Part shown: in pieces, positions 5,772 through 5,953 of the stretch
Position numbering within the stretch: the stretch's first letter is position 1
Layout: each line of letters starts with the position of its first letter
Source: an uncultured Desulfohalobiaceae bacterium
Lineage (GTDB): Bacteria > Desulfobacterota > Desulfovibrionia > Desulfovibrionales > Desulfonatronovibrionaceae
Direction of reading: 5' to 3'
Length of the DNA stretch: 5,953 bases
NCBI GenBank assembly: GCA_913055195.1
Contig: CAJXJU010000090.1
Location: 1-5,953, forward strand
The notes under the pieces: model-generated
Databases searched by the model: none
The model's input: only the letters and a program-made list of their open reading frames with translations
Told to the model about the DNA's origin: nothing
Translations under genes and position numbers: made by a program

Positions 5772-5815
5772 GAAGGGGTAAGGATTAAGGGGTAAGGGGT
5801 AAGGGAAAGAAGGGG
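5772..5815 (+). repeat. G-rich heptad tandem repeat with quadruplex potential
   Basis: Five consecutive seven-base units (GAAGGGG, TAAGGAT, TAAGGGG, TAAGGGG, TAAGGGA; 5772-5806) start 13 bases after the helicase stop, and another G4 run follows at 5812-5815. The runs 5789-5792, 5796-5799, 5803-5805 and 5812-5815 are spaced by loops of 3, 3 and 6 bases, which meets the usual pattern for a G-quadruplex on the plus strand and in the mRNA. The whole segment 5759-5815 is almost free of C on this strand. It is non-coding. Confidence 0.7.
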
Positions 5816-5827
5816 CTAAAGGAGTCG

Positions 5828-5852
5828 CCTGCAAAAAGTCCCTTTTTGCAGG
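5828..5852. repeat. Perfect 11-bp inverted repeat (hairpin) downstream of the helicase
   Basis: CCTGCAAAAAG (5828-5838) and its exact reverse complement CTTTTTGCAGG (5842-5852) flank a TCC loop. The RNA hairpin would be stable, but it is followed by GGTTGTTC instead of a T-run, so it is not a standard intrinsic terminator. It may stabilise the mRNA 3' end or stop transcription with Rho. It is the only strong hairpin after the helicase stop and before the next possible gene. Confidence 0.6.
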
Positions 5853-5856
5853 GGTT

Positions 5857-5877
5857 GTTCAATGTTCAACGTTCACC
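5857..5877 (+). repeat. Three GTTCAnn heptads
   Basis: Three direct seven-base units, GTTCAAT, GTTCAAC and GTTCACC, follow the hairpin at 5828-5852. The period of seven equals that of the G-rich repeat 40 bases upstream, although the unit sequences are unrelated. The array is short and could have arisen by chance, but two period-7 arrays side by side resemble the short tandem heptamer repeats known between genes in some bacteria. Confidence 0.45.
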
Positions 5878-5938
5878 GAGCACCTAAAGGACAAAGCTTA
5901 AGTAAATAAATAATGTTTTATCTTTTTTAGGTGTTCGG
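5876..5938. repeat. Long-spaced inverted repeat, arms of 13 bases
   Basis: CCGAGCACCTAAA (5876-5888) and TTTAGGTGTTCGG (5926-5938) are inverted copies with one G-T pair, which still pairs as G-U in RNA. The arms are 37 bases apart and the spacer is very AT-rich. The right arm contains AGGTG (5929-5933), seven bases before an ATG at 5941 that may start a gene leaving the window; only its first four codons are visible, so it is not listed as a gene. If that start is real, folding would hide its ribosome binding site. The repeat could equally be the ends of a small non-autonomous repeat element. Confidence 0.5.
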
Positions 5939-5953
5939 CAATGTTTTTAAGAG

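Noticed and set aside
5772..5877. CRISPR-like array
   Set aside because: The units are seven bases long and contiguous with no spacers, so this is simple tandem repetition.

Overview
The window looks like ordinary chromosome from a Gram-negative, moderately AT-rich bacterium, read here as probably Desulfobacterota (former Deltaproteobacteria). The guess rests on three things: the GWNLVG / WKWENN surface-protein tail at the left edge, a multi-copy Hsp20 operon of bacterial class A type, and the style of the phosphodiesterase and helicase proteins. There is no marker gene that fixes the lineage, so this is an inference.

Layout: positions 1-192 hold the 3' end of a gene entering from the left, whose GWNLVG-type domain seems to stop early. 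Positions 240-608 hold an unrecognised acidic protein with one canonical EF-hand loop and no convincing start signal. A terminator-like hairpin (641-672) closes this part. Positions 763-2042 are a three-gene operon of divergent small heat-shock proteins (Hsp20 / alpha-crystallin family). Each gene has a near-perfect Shine-Dalgarno sequence. The operon ends at a perfect 13-bp hairpin (2060-2088) that is A-rich before and T-rich after the stem. It can therefore also terminate the converging tRNA-Leu(TAA) gene on the minus strand (2100-2189), which has its own promoter. Positions 2299-3600 encode a cytoplasmic alkaline-phosphatase-superfamily phosphodiesterase of unknown substrate. A UvrD/PcrA-type superfamily 1 DNA helicase follows 41 bases later (3642-5759), probably co-transcribed. 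The last 194 bases are non-coding and repeat-rich: heptad G-rich repeats with quadruplex potential, a perfect 25-base hairpin, three GTTCAnn heptads, and an inverted repeat that would pair with a possible ribosome binding site for a gene starting at the right edge.

How the genes work together: the three Hsp20 proteins are probably holdases made together under stress and may form mixed oligomers. The helicase is a housekeeping repair or transcription-conflict enzyme. No functional link between phosphodiesterase and helicase is visible beyond adjacency. I see no CRISPR array, no transposase and no clear new defence or mobile system. The least explained items are the EF-hand protein and the repeat cluster at the right end.
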